Shown here piece by piece: positions 32,864-44,800 of a stretch of 64,000 nucleotides of DNA (position 1 is the stretch's first letter; every line of letters begins with the position of its first letter). The notes under the pieces were generated by a model. It saw nothing but the letters and a program-made list of their open reading frames with translations, made no database searches and had not been told where the DNA came from. The stretch is from Diphasiastrum complanatum. Lineage: Eukaryota > Streptophyta > Lycopodiopsida > Lycopodiales > Lycopodiaceae. The stretch lies in the NCBI GenBank assembly GCA_029204225.1, contig CM055095.1, positions 47,010,510 to 47,074,509 on the forward strand. The letters are read 5' to 3'. The position numbers and the translations under genes are program-made.

Positions 32864-34240
32864 CGTGAGAGATCCTTCTTGATAGCTCTCTTCTATCTCA
32901 CTTTCACTAAGGCTTTAGCAAGATTGGTTTGCTTGACTTCTCATCAATCTCCTCCTTTGACTTGTCCTTTTTGAAATGTTGATGATGCTCTTTGCTCCTT
33001 GCTCTTGGCTGGTCCTTTGTGAAGTATGCCTTCACCTCTCCATCATCCTTCAAGGAAAGTTGATTGATCCTCATAAGCTTGTTCTCTTGCCTACTACGCT
33101 CCTCAGAAATGAGAACTCCTTGTAGTGCCTCCAAGCTTGGAAGCTCCTCCTTGATTGCATAAGATTGAAAAAGGTTGTCAAATTCATCCTTCAACCCATT
33201 TAGGATCACTTGCACTAGCTCTCTTGGATTGAGGTCGTCTCTTATGCAAGCAAGCTCTGTATGAAGGTATTTCACTCAAAAAACATAATTTGAGGCACTC
33301 TCATCACTCCTTTGGAAGCTTTAAAAGATTTGATTCCTTAGTGTGAGCAACCTTGATGTGTTCCTTGCCTCATAGATGGATTTCAATGTGTTCCAAGCCT
33401 CCTTGGCCAAGGTGCATGAGCCAAGGTGCATGAGCCAATCTCCCTCAACCCTTCATTGGAAACATTCATCTTAATGATATGAAGGGCCATCCTTGCCCTC
33501 TTCTTGTACTTTTGGACCTTTTGGAGCACTTGAGGCTCCTCCTCAAGTCCTAGCACAATCTCCATCACATCTTGGAGCACCAAAATGGACTCCATCCTCA
33601 CCTTGCATATAGCATAATTGCAGGTGTTCAATCTCACCATGGTCCAACAAAATGGAACCTAAGGAAGTCATATTCCTTTGAGAAATTCACTTGTAATGGA
33701 TCAAAAGGTGTTTTTTCTCTCTCAATAATGGATTCACAAATGGTGCACTAAAAACTCCAATATGAGATCTTGCAACTTCGTGTGAGACCTATCTCACTAG
33801 CTCTACCAATCTATCTCAAACTAGATCAAACTCTCATCCAAAGATGGAGCAAGGAAAAAATTTGGGTCAACTTTACTCAAGTACACAAAAGCACTCAAAA
33901 ACATCCACAAATGACTCAAATACAATTGGATTGCATGAAACTATGTGGCTATGACCTCAAAAAATTGTCTAGATCTCAAATAGACAATATTGGCAAGCTT
34001 TTTTTCTAAGTTTGTGGATCAAACAAGCAAGATATGGATAAAACCAAAAGTCTCCATATAGGTCTAGGTGACCTACCTACCCTTATTCAAAAGGATATAG
34101 ATTTCGATTGGCACATCCAATTGTTTGAAACAAATTGCATAAAAAATTAGACTTTTTTAGCTTTCTAACAAGCTATCTAGCATAGATTTTGGATCTAAAT
34201 TGGAGGAGAACCAAACTATCAAAGTTGGCTTTATCTCACA
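32700..34240 (-). mobile_element. Copia-5, 5' copia fragment (leader, gag, protease)
   Basis: This is the same family as Copia-10: its gag has the shared motif MEIVLGLEEEPQVLQ and its leader (33880-34030) matches 55050-55140. It is truncated at both ends, by Gypsy-2 on the left and within the leader near 34240 on the right, so no LTR is kept. Confidence 0.8.
32907..33665 (-). pseudogene. Copia-5 gag
   Basis: The first part (33640-33383) is open and reads into RMALHIIKMNVSNEGLREIG. A perfect 14-bp tandem duplication (33407-33420 and 33421-33434) then shifts the frame. The second part (33275-32907) is open to KSSKPILLKP. The zinc knuckle expected after it is missing. Confidence 0.78.
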
Positions 34241-35399
34241 CGTTTCTAATCACTGTAGTCCATACAGTACTAGGCTAGGTCCATTCATAATGATAATGAA
34301 CCTTCTTGATCCTAAAATCACAAAGATAGCAAAGGAGATGCATCACCTCTTTGATGGAGGTGCACCTAAAATAGAGCCCCATGGTATTAAGAAGGTGCTT
34401 GCAAAGGAGATTCATGTACCTTCATTGGAGTGTGTTGTTGATGTGTTTATAAAGTCTTTGGTAAAGTTTTTTTATATTTCCAGGCATAGTTTATCACTTG
34501 GAATCAAGAAGAAGACATAAAGTCTCAATACGCAAGTTTAAACTTCTAAGGAATGTTTGCGATGCAAAGAGTGTATGGTCTTCTTTTCACAAACTTTATG
34601 ATTTCCATTGCATCGCCTTGTTGAATTGTATACAAGCATGGGAGATCATCAACAGACTTCCGGACAAATGTCTTTTTTGGATCATCGTCAATGCCTGAGT
34701 CCCAGCCTGACTATCCCTTTGTCTCCTTGATGGGGCAAGGGAGATAGGAAAAACAAGAACGAAGAAGAGAGCAAGAATATTGCGGAACAACTCTCCCATT
34801 CTAATTGACTGCTAGGTGCAAAAATAGTCTAATAGACAACTTATGCTAGAAACAATCGCAACTTTATGCATTCTGATTGCCCAACAGGACCTGAAAAATT
34901 AATTCATACTCTAAAAACAAGAGTACAGTCCACCGAAGGGATTAGAGATGGTTTGTGTGTGGTACTACTGAAATCGGATTCAATGTGAAGTGTAGTTCTG
35001 AAATAAGTGGAAGAGCGGTATGATATCACGAGTTCCTCAGGCATCAAAGACAGCCATCGTCTGATCAGAAACTGAGGAGTCGTAGACGTTTGTGTTCTAA
35101 TCAGAGTGAGTAAACAATCGTGATCAAACAAAAATGAAAGTGCATTCAATCACAACAAGCATTCATCTACATTGTACACAGATAAAAGCAAGCTGTTGCT
35201 ATATTACACTGAAGCACAATACAAATAACAATTACAACCAAAAATTGATGACGTAATTGGGAGGCTCAAATAATGCGTCTCATGGACGGAGCAACCACTA
35301 ATCTGTGCTTGGATGATCTATATATAGATTTCATCCGTGTATTAATTACATTGAATGCTTGTCACCTAATTAGAAAAGTCGTTGTACTTGGAAAGCATT
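34241..35399 (+). other. Mixed fragments, copia RNase H tail at 34390-34470
   Basis: The plus strand at about 34398-34470 reads LAKEIHVPSLECVVDVFIKS, a copia RNase H C-terminal motif. The flanks do not extend the similarity convincingly. The rest (34500-35400) has only short ORFs and no recognised feature. Confidence 0.5.
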
Positions 35400-35814
35400 T
35401 AATGAACATTCTACACATAGAATTGCAAGATATCACAAGTATAGTGCACCAATGGATAGTAGAACCCAAGAGTACCATGTATAAGCATGAATGAGATAAG
35501 AGAGAGAGAATTTTCTCTCTTCCCATGAGTTGCAACCTTTTATATCAGTTTTAACTAAGTTTAAACTTGGATTTCCCTCCATAATGAAAAACTCTACTAT
35601 TATTGTGACTAGATTCAAAGTTTTTAATACTCAAATTGAATCCCTCCAAAACTCGTGTTCTACACTTTCCCACACTTTTCAAAAGTGTTCATTCAAATGC
35701 TTTTAGACTAATATAACTTTGAAAAGTTAAACTCTAAGTCTAATATGAAATTGGCCTCAAATGCCATATAAACAAATGTAGCAATTTTGACTAAACTAGT
35801 TGAAATCTCTCACA
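35400..35814 (-). repeat. Truncated LTR of the Copia-9 family
   Basis: From about 35400 (CTACACATAGAATTGCAAGAT) to CTCTCACA at 35814 it matches the Copia-9 LTR in the same orientation, including the GTGCACCAAT and AGTAGAACCC blocks. The TG-side end (about 220 bp) is missing. No internal copia sequence adjoins it. Confidence 0.75.
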
Positions 35815-36239
35815 TTATGATCCCTGTCCATGTCCACGGATCGAGGCATTTCTAAAATCTCTTAGAAGAAGATATTGCATAAAAACCGTTCATAAAACTT
35901 AGGATTTTTAGTCATCAATTTTTTTGTTTAAACATTGAGAATAAATGTCATTAAGTTAAGTGAAAAAGTGGTCTACTTTAAAAAAAAAATTTACTTGTTG
36001 AGCTCTACGAGCACATGCTAAATATTTCTTGCGATCTATGGGAGGTTGCTCTAGTGACCGACTTGGTTTCTTTGACGAAACCATTTCTACATCCATAACA
36101 AAGACCTAATTATGTCTTTGATCTTTGGCTTAGTAGGAGAGCACATCTAGCATCATTAACAATGTAGAGATATTGCATCTACTACACATAGATGATGTAA
36201 ACTCAACAAGAACTTGTCAAAGTCACTTATGTAAGTTAA
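35815..36239. other. No recognised gene
   Basis: It is AT-rich with a poly-A run at 35980-35989 and no domain or repeat boundary. Confidence 0.5.
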
Positions 36240-37560
36240 TTTACTATTCCATTCTATTAAGAAGCTGTACAACAATAGTATTCACATGTGGGAACTCATA
36301 AATATAAAAAAAATAGCATTCTATACACAAGAATCCACTATATCATCACCAAAATGCAAAAATGGATGTAGAACCCAAAGAGATATCTTCCATAAGAATG
36401 ACTGAGAAATGAATGAGAGAGATGAATTTCTCTCACACTTGTATGCCTATTTATAACAGACACTTGTGGAAATCTGCAAAATTGGACCAAGAATGGATCC
36501 TAAAATGATCCACAAGAGTGATTGGATGTTAATTACAATTGATCTATCAATCTACACAAGATTTAGATCAATCTAGATCAAATTTAGATGAGAAACTCTA
36601 ACAAGAACAATCATAAATGAAAGGGAATTGTACTTGCTGGTTTCACACGTGTGAAAACCTGTCAAAGTATGGACTCCAGCCTGAAATCAAAGTACGAAAC
36701 TTAAAACTATCAAGAAAAATCAAGACAAATGATGAAATTGACAAGAATTGCCTCCAAAACCAAGATTGGTGTTACTTGTTGATTATGGCCAAATGTGGCT
36801 CTATATATACAAAAAGTGGGAGCTCGTGGTACTGATCATCCCTCTAATCTCACATGTGTGAGGGTGCTTTGTCATGTGATGATTCATCATGCAAAATTGA
36901 CACTTGGACAAAACCTTCTATTTTGAGCACTTTTGGTCCATTTTTCTTCTATGTAGAAAACTAGGAAAAACCCTTCTAGAAGTGCAAATTCGACTTCCTC
37001 AGCTTATTCCACATGTGTGAGAAGACCTCTACACATGGGATTTGACACCTAATCTCATGATGTGGCTTCATGCAATCTCTAGATTGATGCCATGTGGCAT
37101 ATGACTAAAAAACATGATTTTGGCCTTTTTAGCCAATAGAACTTGATTTAAACTATATGTACAAGCTATATGATTGTACTACATGAAAAGTACATTTATT
37201 TAACATGTGGGAACAAGCTCCACACATGTGTAATCATCCTATATACATAGATTTGGCCTTGCCCAAGCATACTTTTTGTATCTTTCACAACCCTTGCCCT
37301 ATTTGGATCCCTTTCCCAAGCTTATCAACTTATGGAAGTTTCTAGAATCTTCTCTAAAAAGCTAGATAACTTGACTAGATTCAATGTACCTCTTCTAACC
37401 AATTAGAGTAGGTCCAAAATTGACCTTATCAACTTGCCTAAGTTGCCAAACTATTAAATCCACTATTCTTAGGCCTTATTAACTTTATAAAGTCTATCTC
37501 TAAGTTGAAAATCCATATTGGCCTCAAAATTGCCAAATAAACTCAACTTGACTAAACTAA
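36240..37560 (-). repeat. Copia-7 LTR-like region
   Basis: It shares with the Copia-9 LTR the order GTAGAACCCAAAGAG, then GAATGAGAGAGA, then a TATA-type box read on the minus strand near 36440, and ends with a GCCTCAAAATTG block near 37530. It is about 1.3 kb, longer than the 613-bp LTR of Copia-9, with extra palindromes including a perfect TTTCACACGTGTGAAA at 36641-36656. The exact ends are not clear. Confidence 0.5.
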
Positions 37561-38760
37561 AATAACCAACTAGTTTTACCACACAACTTTGATCTAACTT
37601 AAGAATGATCTCCATTCTAAGAATAGACCTTATTTTCTAGGGTCTTAAAGTAACTTTCATAATTGATATAGATAATAGTGTCCACATTGAATGCTTCACT
37701 ATTTCTTACATCAATTTACATATCAAGATGTAACTAAAACATGAAGAACCAAATAGAATGAAAATGCAATGATTCTTTCATGTTTCCACCTTTGAACTCT
37801 CTGGAAAATAATAGCAAACAAACAATAAATGTGAGCAATCAACTAATGCTTGCATGTCTCCACCATGAAAATCCATGAATGAGCATCCATTGTCATCTTG
37901 CCACAAGAAACCATCAACCCTTGGAAATCCATGAGTAAAAGAGTACAATAATAATGCTAATCTATCTTCACATGACTCCATATAACTAGTAGATAGCAAT
38001 AGTCCATCTTCAAGATCTACTTGACACAAGAAAATGACCATAGATTCACCAAAAAATGACGATCTCCAAGCATTGACACCACATAGCTCAACACTTGAGA
38101 ACTTAGCCATGAATGAGTGATATAATGAGCCTCCCTTAGCTTCATTCCATCAACAAATCTAGCCAAGAATTCTAGTACAACTAATTCAATATCGAAATGA
38201 TGAAAAATGTAACTAGTTTCACCATGTATTGTGTAAGCTTAGATGGCTTTTGTCTTTCCTTTGAGGATCTTCTTGGAACTTGTCTTGGAGAGGCATCTCC
38301 ACCATCACCATCCAAAGAACCATCTTCATCACCACCAAGAATGTTAGATTGATCAACATCAACAACATCAAGCTTATCCACATTCTCCTCTTCAAAGACG
38401 ACATCCTTAGAAATGTGAACTTTCTTTGACTTAGGAATGTCAACCCTATAAACTTTTCTTACTTCACTATAGCCAACAAAGATTCCCTTCAAGAATCCAA
38501 AAGATAAGTTGACATAGCAAGTACTACGGTAACCAAAGATCTTCAAATGCTCCAAGCTTGGCTTCTTACCAAAAAGAACCTCAAATGAACTCTTACCATC
38601 CAAGTCTTCATTTGAGTACCTATGGTAAACAAAGTTAGCACACATCAAAGCTTCACCCCAAAATGACTTAGTAAGATTTGCATTTACCCTCATGGATTTA
38701 GCTCTTTCAAAAAGATTGATCTTCCTCTCTTCCACACCATGTAGAACATTTGAGTTTGAT
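37561..38760 (-). mobile_element. Copia-7, integrase C-terminus joined to 3' region
   Basis: The 3' non-coding part (37575-38110) matches that of Copia-9 at 41280-41650 at nucleotide level. Next to it is an integrase C-terminal half (38181-38735). RT and RNase H are absent, so an internal deletion joined integrase to the 3' region. Confidence 0.7.
38181..38735 (-). pseudogene. Copia-7 integrase C-terminal half
   Basis: The 184-codon open stretch contains RAKSMRVNANLTKSFWGEAL, FEVLFGKKPSLEHLKIFGY, GIFVGYSEVRKVYRVDIPKS and an acidic linker ending PRRSSKERQKPS. The core with the catalytic Asp residues lies outside. At its start MEERKINLF stands for the usual VERKNRTL, so the catalytic Glu codon region is present but altered. 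Confidence 0.75.
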
Positions 38761-39404
38761 AGCTCCCTCTTGATCTTGATCCAAAGCTATTCCATATTCA
38801 TTCTAAGCAAATATCTTGAGTTTTTAGGTTCAATAAGTTTCATTTTTCTATGGTTTATGCTCAAAAAGCATGTAGAACCATAAACTTTGAGTGGTACCAA
38901 TTTAGCAAGTATTGCAAAATTGTGCATCCAGAAATTGCTAAAATCAAGAGGCTAGAGTGAACTTTTTGATGCATCTCTTTACAAGTAAAGCAAAAATCAT
39001 TTGATAGGGCTATTGATCTGAAACCATTGTAGGTCACCTAACCTGTGTCATAATCAGATCAATCATACCAAGCTTGATCTTGATTCTCTCAAAATTGTCA
39101 ATAGAGTGAAAAATTATGACATAGTTTTGTTTCAGATCTCTTTTGATCCTTTCCAAATATTAGGATAAGAGTGAGTTAGGCCTTTTTGAGTCTTAAAAAA
39201 GTGTTTGAATATGAGAAATAGGATTTTGAAGTCATTACTAAAGGTTCTTATTCATAGTGAAATAGGCGAGGTCAATTTTTTGCTAATAGTTTGTTTATAT
39301 CACTATAAGGGTTCAGAAACTAGTAAGCTCATTTCTTACCATCATTCACACATGTGAACTTATTGTACCACAAAGATTTTTGTTATGGCTTCAATTGGAG
39401 TCTA
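38761..39404. other. No recognised gene
   Basis: Only short ORFs are present. It may be leader sequence of Copia-8, but I see no primer site or LTR end. Confidence 0.45.
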
Positions 39405-39745
39405 TTTGTTGGAAGTTTTTGAAAGACTTAATTCTTGAAATTATTCAAGTTTGTGGAAAGTAAGGATGGAATCTATCTTATTACTCCAATATCTTATGGA
39501 CATAGTGTTGGGTAATGAGGAGGAGCCTAAAATCCACAAGAGTTATCCAGGTTGAAGAAGAGGTCTATAATTGCCTTACATTGCTTGAAAATGAATGTCT
39601 CTAATGAGTTGCTTAATGAAATAGGTGGTTGTACTTCTGCACAAGAGGCATGGGAGATCCTTCAATCTATTTATGAGTCTAAGAATACCACAAGAGTACT
39701 GACACTTAGAAATCAGATTCTTCAATCTTTTGCCAAAACGATCTA
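39405..39745 (+). pseudogene. Copia-8 gag fragment
   Basis: The plus strand reads a gag N-terminus in pieces: WKVRMESILLLQYLMDIVLG near 39460-39515, then after a stop IALHCLKMNVSNELLNEIGG, AQEAWEILQSIYESKNTTRV and LRNQIL. It is closest to the Copia-11 gag. Neither LTR nor pol is attached. Confidence 0.75.
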
Positions 39746-40638
39746 TGTCTTCATCACTATTTTTCAGATTTAGAGGTATTGTCTTTGCAGGTCCCTCAAA
39801 AGAACTTGATGGTGGTTGAGATTCTCGTTTTGGCTTTACTAAACTGATGATCATGTCATCAGTTGTGTAATCCTTAAAATGCCTATGGAACATCATATAA
39901 TGGTCATCAAGTATTTATGATAGAATTTTAAGCATGTCCTCTAATGGTTTGCTTTTAGATGATGAAGCTTGATTGGAACTTTTTGGGTTTTTTACCAAAG
40001 GTTGATTGGTTGTTTCAGCTTTTCACACATTTGGAATTGCTTATCAGTCATGCTTATCAATCAACCTTACATCAACCTTGGTCTTGTTTTTTAGCCAAAT
40101 TTGACAGTTTTTTGACAAGAAATTTCATTCTTCGTAGCTATATCCGACGATCCACATAAGCTATATCTGATACTATATCAAACCAATTCCATTTCATGTA
40201 TAGATCCGATACTGCTACTGATTTGCACTGATTTACATCCAACCGTTACATTTGATAGACATCTCAGTTACATCCAACAGTCAAAACTGATGGACAACTC
40301 ATTTTGCTTTTGAATTTGCATTTGATGTGAATTTGACGTACCATTGATTGCACATCCGACACTTCATCTGATCAGTGTTACATCTGGTGACTATCAGTTT
40401 ACATCCAACAAGCTTCAGACTGCATCCGACGAGCTAATTGAGTTTGTCACAATTGACCTTGAAATCAGATTTTCATAATTGATTCTGGTATAAGATTCTG
40501 TCAAAGACAAACAGTCTAAGACATATCCATTCAAATTACATCCGAGGTTATAACCGACAACAACTTCGACAGGTTCTAAATTGTAACAGAAGTTACTGTG
40601 AAAGATTTCAGATCCTTCAAGATCCAAATCCATTTCCC
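39746..40638 (+). repeat. Degenerate ACATCCRAC repeat, left part
   Basis: Between about 40140 and 40560 the motif ACATCC(G/A)AC or close variants recurs about nine times with irregular spacing. The same motif continues on the far side of Copia-9 at 44504-44590. 39746-40130 holds nothing recognisable. Confidence 0.55.
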
Positions 40639-41251
40639 TGATCTTTGGTTACAAAAAAGAGCAAATCAACAATCCTGCCAATGTAGAAAAATTAGCATCT
40701 ACATACAAAATCAAATACAAACTCTAAGAGATACTGATCAAACATGAACCAAAACATAAAATATAGTTTCTTTCTATACAATTATAGTACCCTATTGTAT
40801 TTCACATGCGTGAAACCAAAAATAGCAATAAATGATCCTTCTACACATAGAATTGCAAGATAACATCATGAGAGTGCACCAATCAGTAGTAGAACCCAAA
40901 GAGAACCATGATAATGATGAAATGAGAGAGAGAAGAGAGAAGATTATGTTCTCCCACAAATGTACAGCCTTTAGTATAGCATATTCATGCCTCATTTGAG
41001 CTTTGGTTTCCCTCCAAGAACTTTCTACACCTAAAACCCTATCAACAACATGACTAGATTCAATGCATCTAACATTCAAATTTGCATCTGTCCAAATTTG
41101 ACCTAATAACTTTTTCACACTTTTCAAAAGTGGTAATTCAAATGAAATTTGAATAAAATAACTTTAGAAAATATATCTCTAAGTCTAAAATAAGTTTGGG
41201 CTCAATCGACAATTTACCAAAATATGACTAAACTTGTTGAAATCTCTCACA
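40639..41251 (-). repeat. Copia-9 3' LTR
   Basis: It starts TGATCTTTGG and ends CTCTCACA on the plus strand. It matches 16026-16638 in reverse, 35400-35814, and 44112-44503. Confidence 0.87.
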
Positions 41252-41262
41252 CTCCCTCTTCA
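41252..41262 (-). other. Copia-9 polypurine tract
   Basis: The plus strand CTCCCTCTTCA directly follows the 3' LTR, giving TGAAGAGGGAG on the minus strand. Confidence 0.7.
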
Positions 41263-41779
41263 ACTAGTTTTGACATAATTTTAACCATACTACTTTGATC
41301 CAACTTTAGAATGATCTCCATCCTTATAGACCTCCTTTATAATGTTCTAATGTAGTTTTCATAATTGATATAGAGAATAGTGTCCAAATTGGATGCTTCA
41401 CTATTTCTTACATCAATTTTACACATCAAGATATAACTAAAACATGAAGAACCAAATAGAATGTGAATGAAATGATTTCTCCATGCTTCAAACTTTGAAC
41501 TAAATGTGAGTGATCATCGAATGCTTGCTTGTATCCTCCATATTTGTCCTTTCTTGATATGTCTCCACCATAAAACTCCATGAATGAGCCTCCATCTCCA
41601 TCTTGCCACAAGATATCATCAGAACTTGATGACTTGGCCATGAATGAGTGACATAATGAGCCTCGAATAGCTTCATTTCCATCAGCAAAACCATCCAAGA
41701 ATGCTAGTACAACTCCAACAATAAGATATTGCAAGACAATGTAGCTAGTTTGTCCATATCTTGACAATTTGCACACATT
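41263..41779 (-). other. Copia-9 3' untranslated region
   Basis: It is nucleotide-conserved with 37575-38110 of Copia-7. ORFs of 118 and 110 codons occur in both, but the differences I compared change amino acids in nearly every case, so coding constraint is not supported. Confidence 0.55.
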
Positions 41780-42965
41780 CACATGAATAGCTCAAACAAG
41801 AGATAGAACAAGTAAAGTAAACTTGAACAACACTTCCTTGCTGCTCCTTTGACCTTACTTGAGTTTAAAGACTGCTGCAAAAACAGATAACATCTTTGCC
41901 AAATAACTTTCCCTTTTGTGTTGTTGAAGCCCTTTGAGACCAACCTCTTGATCTTCCTCTTGAACATCAAAGTCATTGAAAAAAATTTGTTTTTTAAATC
42001 CATTACTTGATTTTCTAGCATGAAAACCATGAGAATCAATATCCACTTGCATAGCATCATCTACACAAGAAGATTCTCAAAAACATGTGAGTAAGGCAAA
42101 GTGAGTCGCTTCCACTTGCTTACCTTTCTCTTGAACATCAAATATATCAAACATATGAATATCTTCAGACCTGAACCTTTGGAAATATTCCCTCTCAAAC
42201 ATATGATCTAGATCCAACAAGATCTCATCAATGCTTGATCTCGAATTTCCACAAAGGTTAAAAAAAACAATGCCACCATCATAAATCAAAAGATAGATTC
42301 CAAACTTTCCATCCAACATGAAGTAGAGTAGGTGAAGATGAGTATCAAACCTAATAAATCTAGCCTTCTTGAGTTCATAACAAACCTCAATAAGCTCACC
42401 AATGAGATCTCCCTTGCCTTAAAGAAATTGCCTCCTTATTTGTTCCATGTAGTCTTTTCCAGCCAACCTTTTGCCATCTCGATCATGAGTGATCAATTCA
42501 CAATCATAGAATCCTTTGAGTTGATGAAGAGATGTGAGATCCATGCCTTGGATCTTCCCAAGAACCAGTCCTCCATTGCTCTTTCTTTCATAAGACTCCC
42601 TCTTAATGATTGCATCATAAGAAGTAGAAACCTCAAAAACATTAGAAGCCATGAAAAAAATAATTAGTACCTTCAACATAAGGATGATTGAAGTACTCTC
42701 TTTTTTCAAACAAGGACTTCTACTCAATGTTTTAGGTAATGAATCATATGATAATGATTCTTCTTGACTTGTGACTATCTCCCTCACCAAGTCTCATGAT
42801 AGAACTATTTGATCTACTCTCTTTATGAAGACATGTCACTCCACTTGCTACAAAAATGACTTTCTTGGACTCATCTTAAAAGAATGTAGAAGAACCACCT
42901 CCTTCATGCATGTACCTAGCAATATCTTCTTCCATATGGTCAAAGAAATCCTTAACAACAATCTT
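41780..42965 (-). pseudogene. Unrecognised interior of Copia-9 (possible captured sequence)
   Basis: Long quasi-open minus-strand segments occur: 42790-42419 (GMDLTSLHQLKGFYDCELIT), 42319-42077 (SIDEILLDLDHMFEREYFQR) and 42052-41855 (IDSHGFHARKSSNGFKKQIF). The stretch near 42960-42840 also reads openly except for two stops (DFFDHMEEDIARYMHEG). None matches copia integrase or RT. The pattern is that of a decayed coding sequence of another origin, but I cannot name it. Confidence 0.4.
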
Positions 42966-43289
42966 TTACAAGGAAGAACCTTCATCGATGAAGTTAGCTC
43001 TTTCCTTACCTTTTGCATGCTTGCACTTGCCATCAAACCATTGAAACACCATCATTATCCCATCAAGTCTTGTTTTCCTATTAGTACAGAGACAAATGGG
43101 AATTGAACCAATACCTTCGATCACATACTCACCACCATTGACCATGTGTATCACTTTTTTGGCTCCATCATAAGTGACCAAAGAAGCAAAGAACTCCTTG
43201 TGACTAGTCATGTGTGAACTAGCTCCACTATCAATCCACCATGAATCTTTGTCACCTTCACTTGATATTAGACTTGAAGAGCACATCAA
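42966..43289 (-). pseudogene. Copia-9 protease N-terminal part
   Basis: The active site is intact (DSWWIDSGASSHMTS), followed by VNGGEYVIEGIGSIPICLC. After about residue 70 the copia pattern (LxDVLYVPxLxxNL) is lost and the frame continues into the unrecognised interior. The break is near 43085. Confidence 0.8.
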
Positions 43290-43306
43290 AAGAGAATCAC
43301 AACCAC

Positions 43307-44149
43307 CTAGATCCTCATCATTAGTAGTAAAGTTGATTTGCTTGCTACTTCATCGCTTTGCTTCTTCAAACATTCATTAGCAAAATGCCCTTTGATTCCA
43401 CAATAGAAGCATTTTAACTTAGACTTATATTTCTTTTTGCCAAAGGACGGCTCATCTTGATCTTGACCTTTAGACCACTTGACTTTGCCTTTGCCCTTGA
43501 ACTTGCCTTTGATGAACATAGCATCCTCTTCATAATGAGATGTTGATGTAGATCCACCTCTAGCTTGAAGCCTAAACTCCTCATTCACCAAGATCTCTTG
43601 CAAATCCACAATACTTGGAAAAGTCTTTTGAATAGCAAAACTTTGAACAAGATTAGCATGATCATCCAACAAGCCATTAAGTATAACTTGAACAAGTTCT
43701 ATGTCCTTAATGCTTTCATCAATACATGCTAACTCATCATTGAATGCTTAAACCCTCAAAACAAAAGCATGAGTACTCTCTTCCTTGTTTTGCAAACTTT
43801 GAAAGATTTGCCTCCTAAGAGTAAGCACTCTTGATGTAGACTTGGTTTCATAAAGCTTCTTCAAAGCTTCCCAAGCCTCCAAAGATGATGTGCACTTACC
43901 AATCTCCATTAGAAGTTCATTGGTAACATTCATCTTAATCATGTGTAGAGCCCTTTTGGCCCTCTTATCATACCTCATTTGATCTTGTCGAGTTGCTGGT
44001 TTCTCCTCAAAACCTACAACAATATCCAAAACATCATTCATCTCAAGAAGTGATTCCATCCTCACTTTCCACAATGAATAGTTACTTGAGGTAAGCCTAT
44101 CATTGCTTCCAAACATCATGATAGTGCACCAACGTGTAGTAGAACCCAA
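43307..44149 (-). pseudogene. Copia-9 gag, start now supplied by the LTR
   Basis: The open stretch 44149-43748 begins inside the LTR remnant (MGSTTRWCTIMM) and continues as gag (SNDRLTSSNYSLWKVRMESL). After a stop the second part (43672-43307) includes the zinc knuckle CFYCGIKGHFANEC. The LTR-gag join is in frame and may give the gag its present ATG. Confidence 0.82.
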
Positions 44150-44503
44150 AGAGAACCATGTATAATGATGAAATGAGAGAGAGAAGAGAGAAGATTCTAT
44201 TCTCTTACAAATGTACAGCCTTTAGTATAGCATATCAATGCCTCATTTGCACTTTGGTTTCCCTCCAAGAACTTTCTACACCTAAAACCCTATCAACAAT
44301 ATGACTAAATTCAATGCATCTAACATTCATATTTGAATGTGTCCAAATTTGACCTAATAACTTTCCCACACTTTCCAAAAGTGGTAATTCAAATGAACTT
44401 TGTCTAAAGTAACTTTAGAAAGTTTATCTCTAATTTTAAAATAAGTTTTGGCCTCAATTGACAATTTACCAAAATATGACTAAACTTGTTGAAATCTCTC
44501 ACA
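44112..44503 (-). repeat. Copia-9 5' LTR, truncated
   Basis: It corresponds to 40862-41251 of the 3' LTR. The remaining part of the LTR, the primer site and the leader are deleted, and the break lies at AACATCATGA (44112-44121), which joins directly to gag. Confidence 0.85.
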
Positions 44504-44800
44504 GTTACATCCGATGAGTTACTGTTTCTAGATCCAACACGGTCATCAAAGTTACATCCAACAAGCTTCTGTTCAGATCTGACAGACCAATTTCTTAGAA
44601 TTACCTAAGAGCATAGAGCATACACATATATTGCAATGTTGTTGAATTGTTAATTGAATATCCTTCATGCTGCATTGTCTTCTATGCATTCCATTCATGC
44701 TCTTGTTTGGGTACATTGGTATGAATGTGTCGTTGATATCTTCATCTTTAATGTTTCTATGGATTGATTAGTATCAGGTAGATGTGCAGGGCTTGGAGGC
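44504..44800 (+). repeat. Degenerate ACATCCRAC repeat, right part
   Basis: ACATCCGATG, GATCCAACAC and ACATCCAACA occur within 90 bp after the Copia-9 LTR, continuing the array at 40140-40560. The rest to 44800 is featureless. Confidence 0.55.

Larger units (their letters stand above)
40639..44503 (-). mobile_element. Copia-9, rearranged copia with non-retroviral interior
   Basis: A full LTR (40639-41251) lies on the left and a truncated one (44112-44503) on the right. Gag and protease are present on the minus strand, but integrase, RT and RNase H are replaced by about 1.2 kb of unrecognised sequence followed by a 3' region shared with Copia-7. No matching target duplication is seen (TTCCC left, GTTAC right). 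It cannot be autonomous. Confidence 0.8.

Noticed and set aside
37778-41782. ORFs of 110 and 118 codons in Copia-7 and Copia-9 sharing an LWQDxxGxSFMxF-like peptide
   Set aside because: The nucleotide changes between the two copies that I compared nearly all alter the amino acid, so there is no sign of protein-level selection; they lie in the 3' untranslated region.
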